Positions 63,860-64,000 of a stretch of DNA of 64,000 nt are shown piece after piece. Position 1 is the first letter of the stretch. Every line of letters starts with the position of its first letter. A program made the position numbers and the translations under genes. Origin of the DNA: Catalinimonas alkaloidigena (GTDB taxonomy: Bacteria > Bacteroidota > Bacteroidia > Cytophagales > Cyclobacteriaceae); the NCBI RefSeq assembly GCF_029504655.1, contig NZ_JAQFIL010000001.1:6081001-6145000 (forward strand), given 5' to 3'. The notes beneath the pieces are model-generated. The model had not been told where the DNA came from and made no database searches. It was given only the letters and a program-made list of their open reading frames with translations.

Positions 63860-64000
63860 AAGACTTTAGTTTTTACTTAAAATAGTAAAAAAACCAATCT
63901 GATGGATGTAAATAATGAAATTAGTAAGATATATTCATCTATCCATAAGTTAACCTAATGCTGAATAGATCGCTTCTTATTCCCAACGTAAAGTCAAGCA

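Overview
The window is a contiguous chromosomal stretch from a member of the Bacteroidota, most likely an environmental (probably marine) Cytophagales. The lineage call rests on several things seen in the sequence: a C-terminal sorting-domain remnant of the type IX secretion system, a TonB_C protein whose tail resembles a SusC TonB box, FtsX-type permeases of about 800 residues without an ATPase, DnaE carrying an N-terminal proofreading exonuclease, a DUF4348 lipoprotein, and promoter candidates of the Bacteroidota form TTTG-N19/20-TAnnTTTG. No rRNA, tRNA, CRISPR array, intact transposase or prophage was recognised. Most of the window is core chromosome with small accessory patches.

Layout. 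1-5.8 kb: end of a TonB-type protein, a sulfotransferase, and a cytochrome (PSCyt1/DUF1549/DUF1553) plus DUF1501 pair. 5.8-11.5 kb: a K+ channel with an RCK domain, two small proteins and smc. 11.5-17.7 kb: mixed single genes (RluE-type pseudouridine synthase, two methyltransferases, a small HExxH protein, an SDR, a TIM-barrel isomerase, an outer-membrane barrel). 17.7-22.5 kb: a decayed T9SS substrate next to a DEDDh exonuclease-DnaE fusion. 22.5-31.1 kb: a COG4091-type oxidoreductase, a second TIM-barrel protein, tryptophan 2,3-dioxygenase, dapA, a zinc-ribbon methyltransferase lacking a normal start, a VTT membrane protein and alanine racemase. 31.4-41.5 kb: guaB, an RsbU/RsbV/RsbW-like partner-switching operon, a DUF721 protein, aspartate kinase, ribH, a TPR protein, pdhA and recF.

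41.5-51.4 kb: an NhaD-type antiporter, then a co-directional envelope cluster (coaX, outer-membrane protein, TPR protein, lptC, small membrane protein, CBS/CorC protein, SurA/PpiD-type isomerase). 51.6-54.0 kb: a GMC oxidoreductase with its gluconate-dehydrogenase subunit-3 partner. 54.0-62.0 kb: a 23-bp quasi-repeat array followed by three tandem paralogous FtsX/MacB permeases. 62.1-64 kb: a YCF48-like beta-propeller lipoprotein and an orphan protein resembling the Stv putative-adhesin domain found in polymorphic toxin systems.

How genes may work together. The RsbU-STAS-RsbW trio is a complete phosphatase/antagonist/kinase switch with no sigma factor beside it. lptC, the CBS protein and the periplasmic isomerase suggest envelope assembly. 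dapA and aspartate kinase serve lysine/diaminopimelate synthesis and alr supplies D-alanine, so cell-wall precursor genes are scattered across the middle of the window. No clearly new multi-gene system stands out. The best leads are the partner switch without a visible output, the DnaE fusion with an altered PHP motif, the methyltransferase without a canonical start, the small HExxH protein, the 54.2 kb repeats and the Stv-like orphan.
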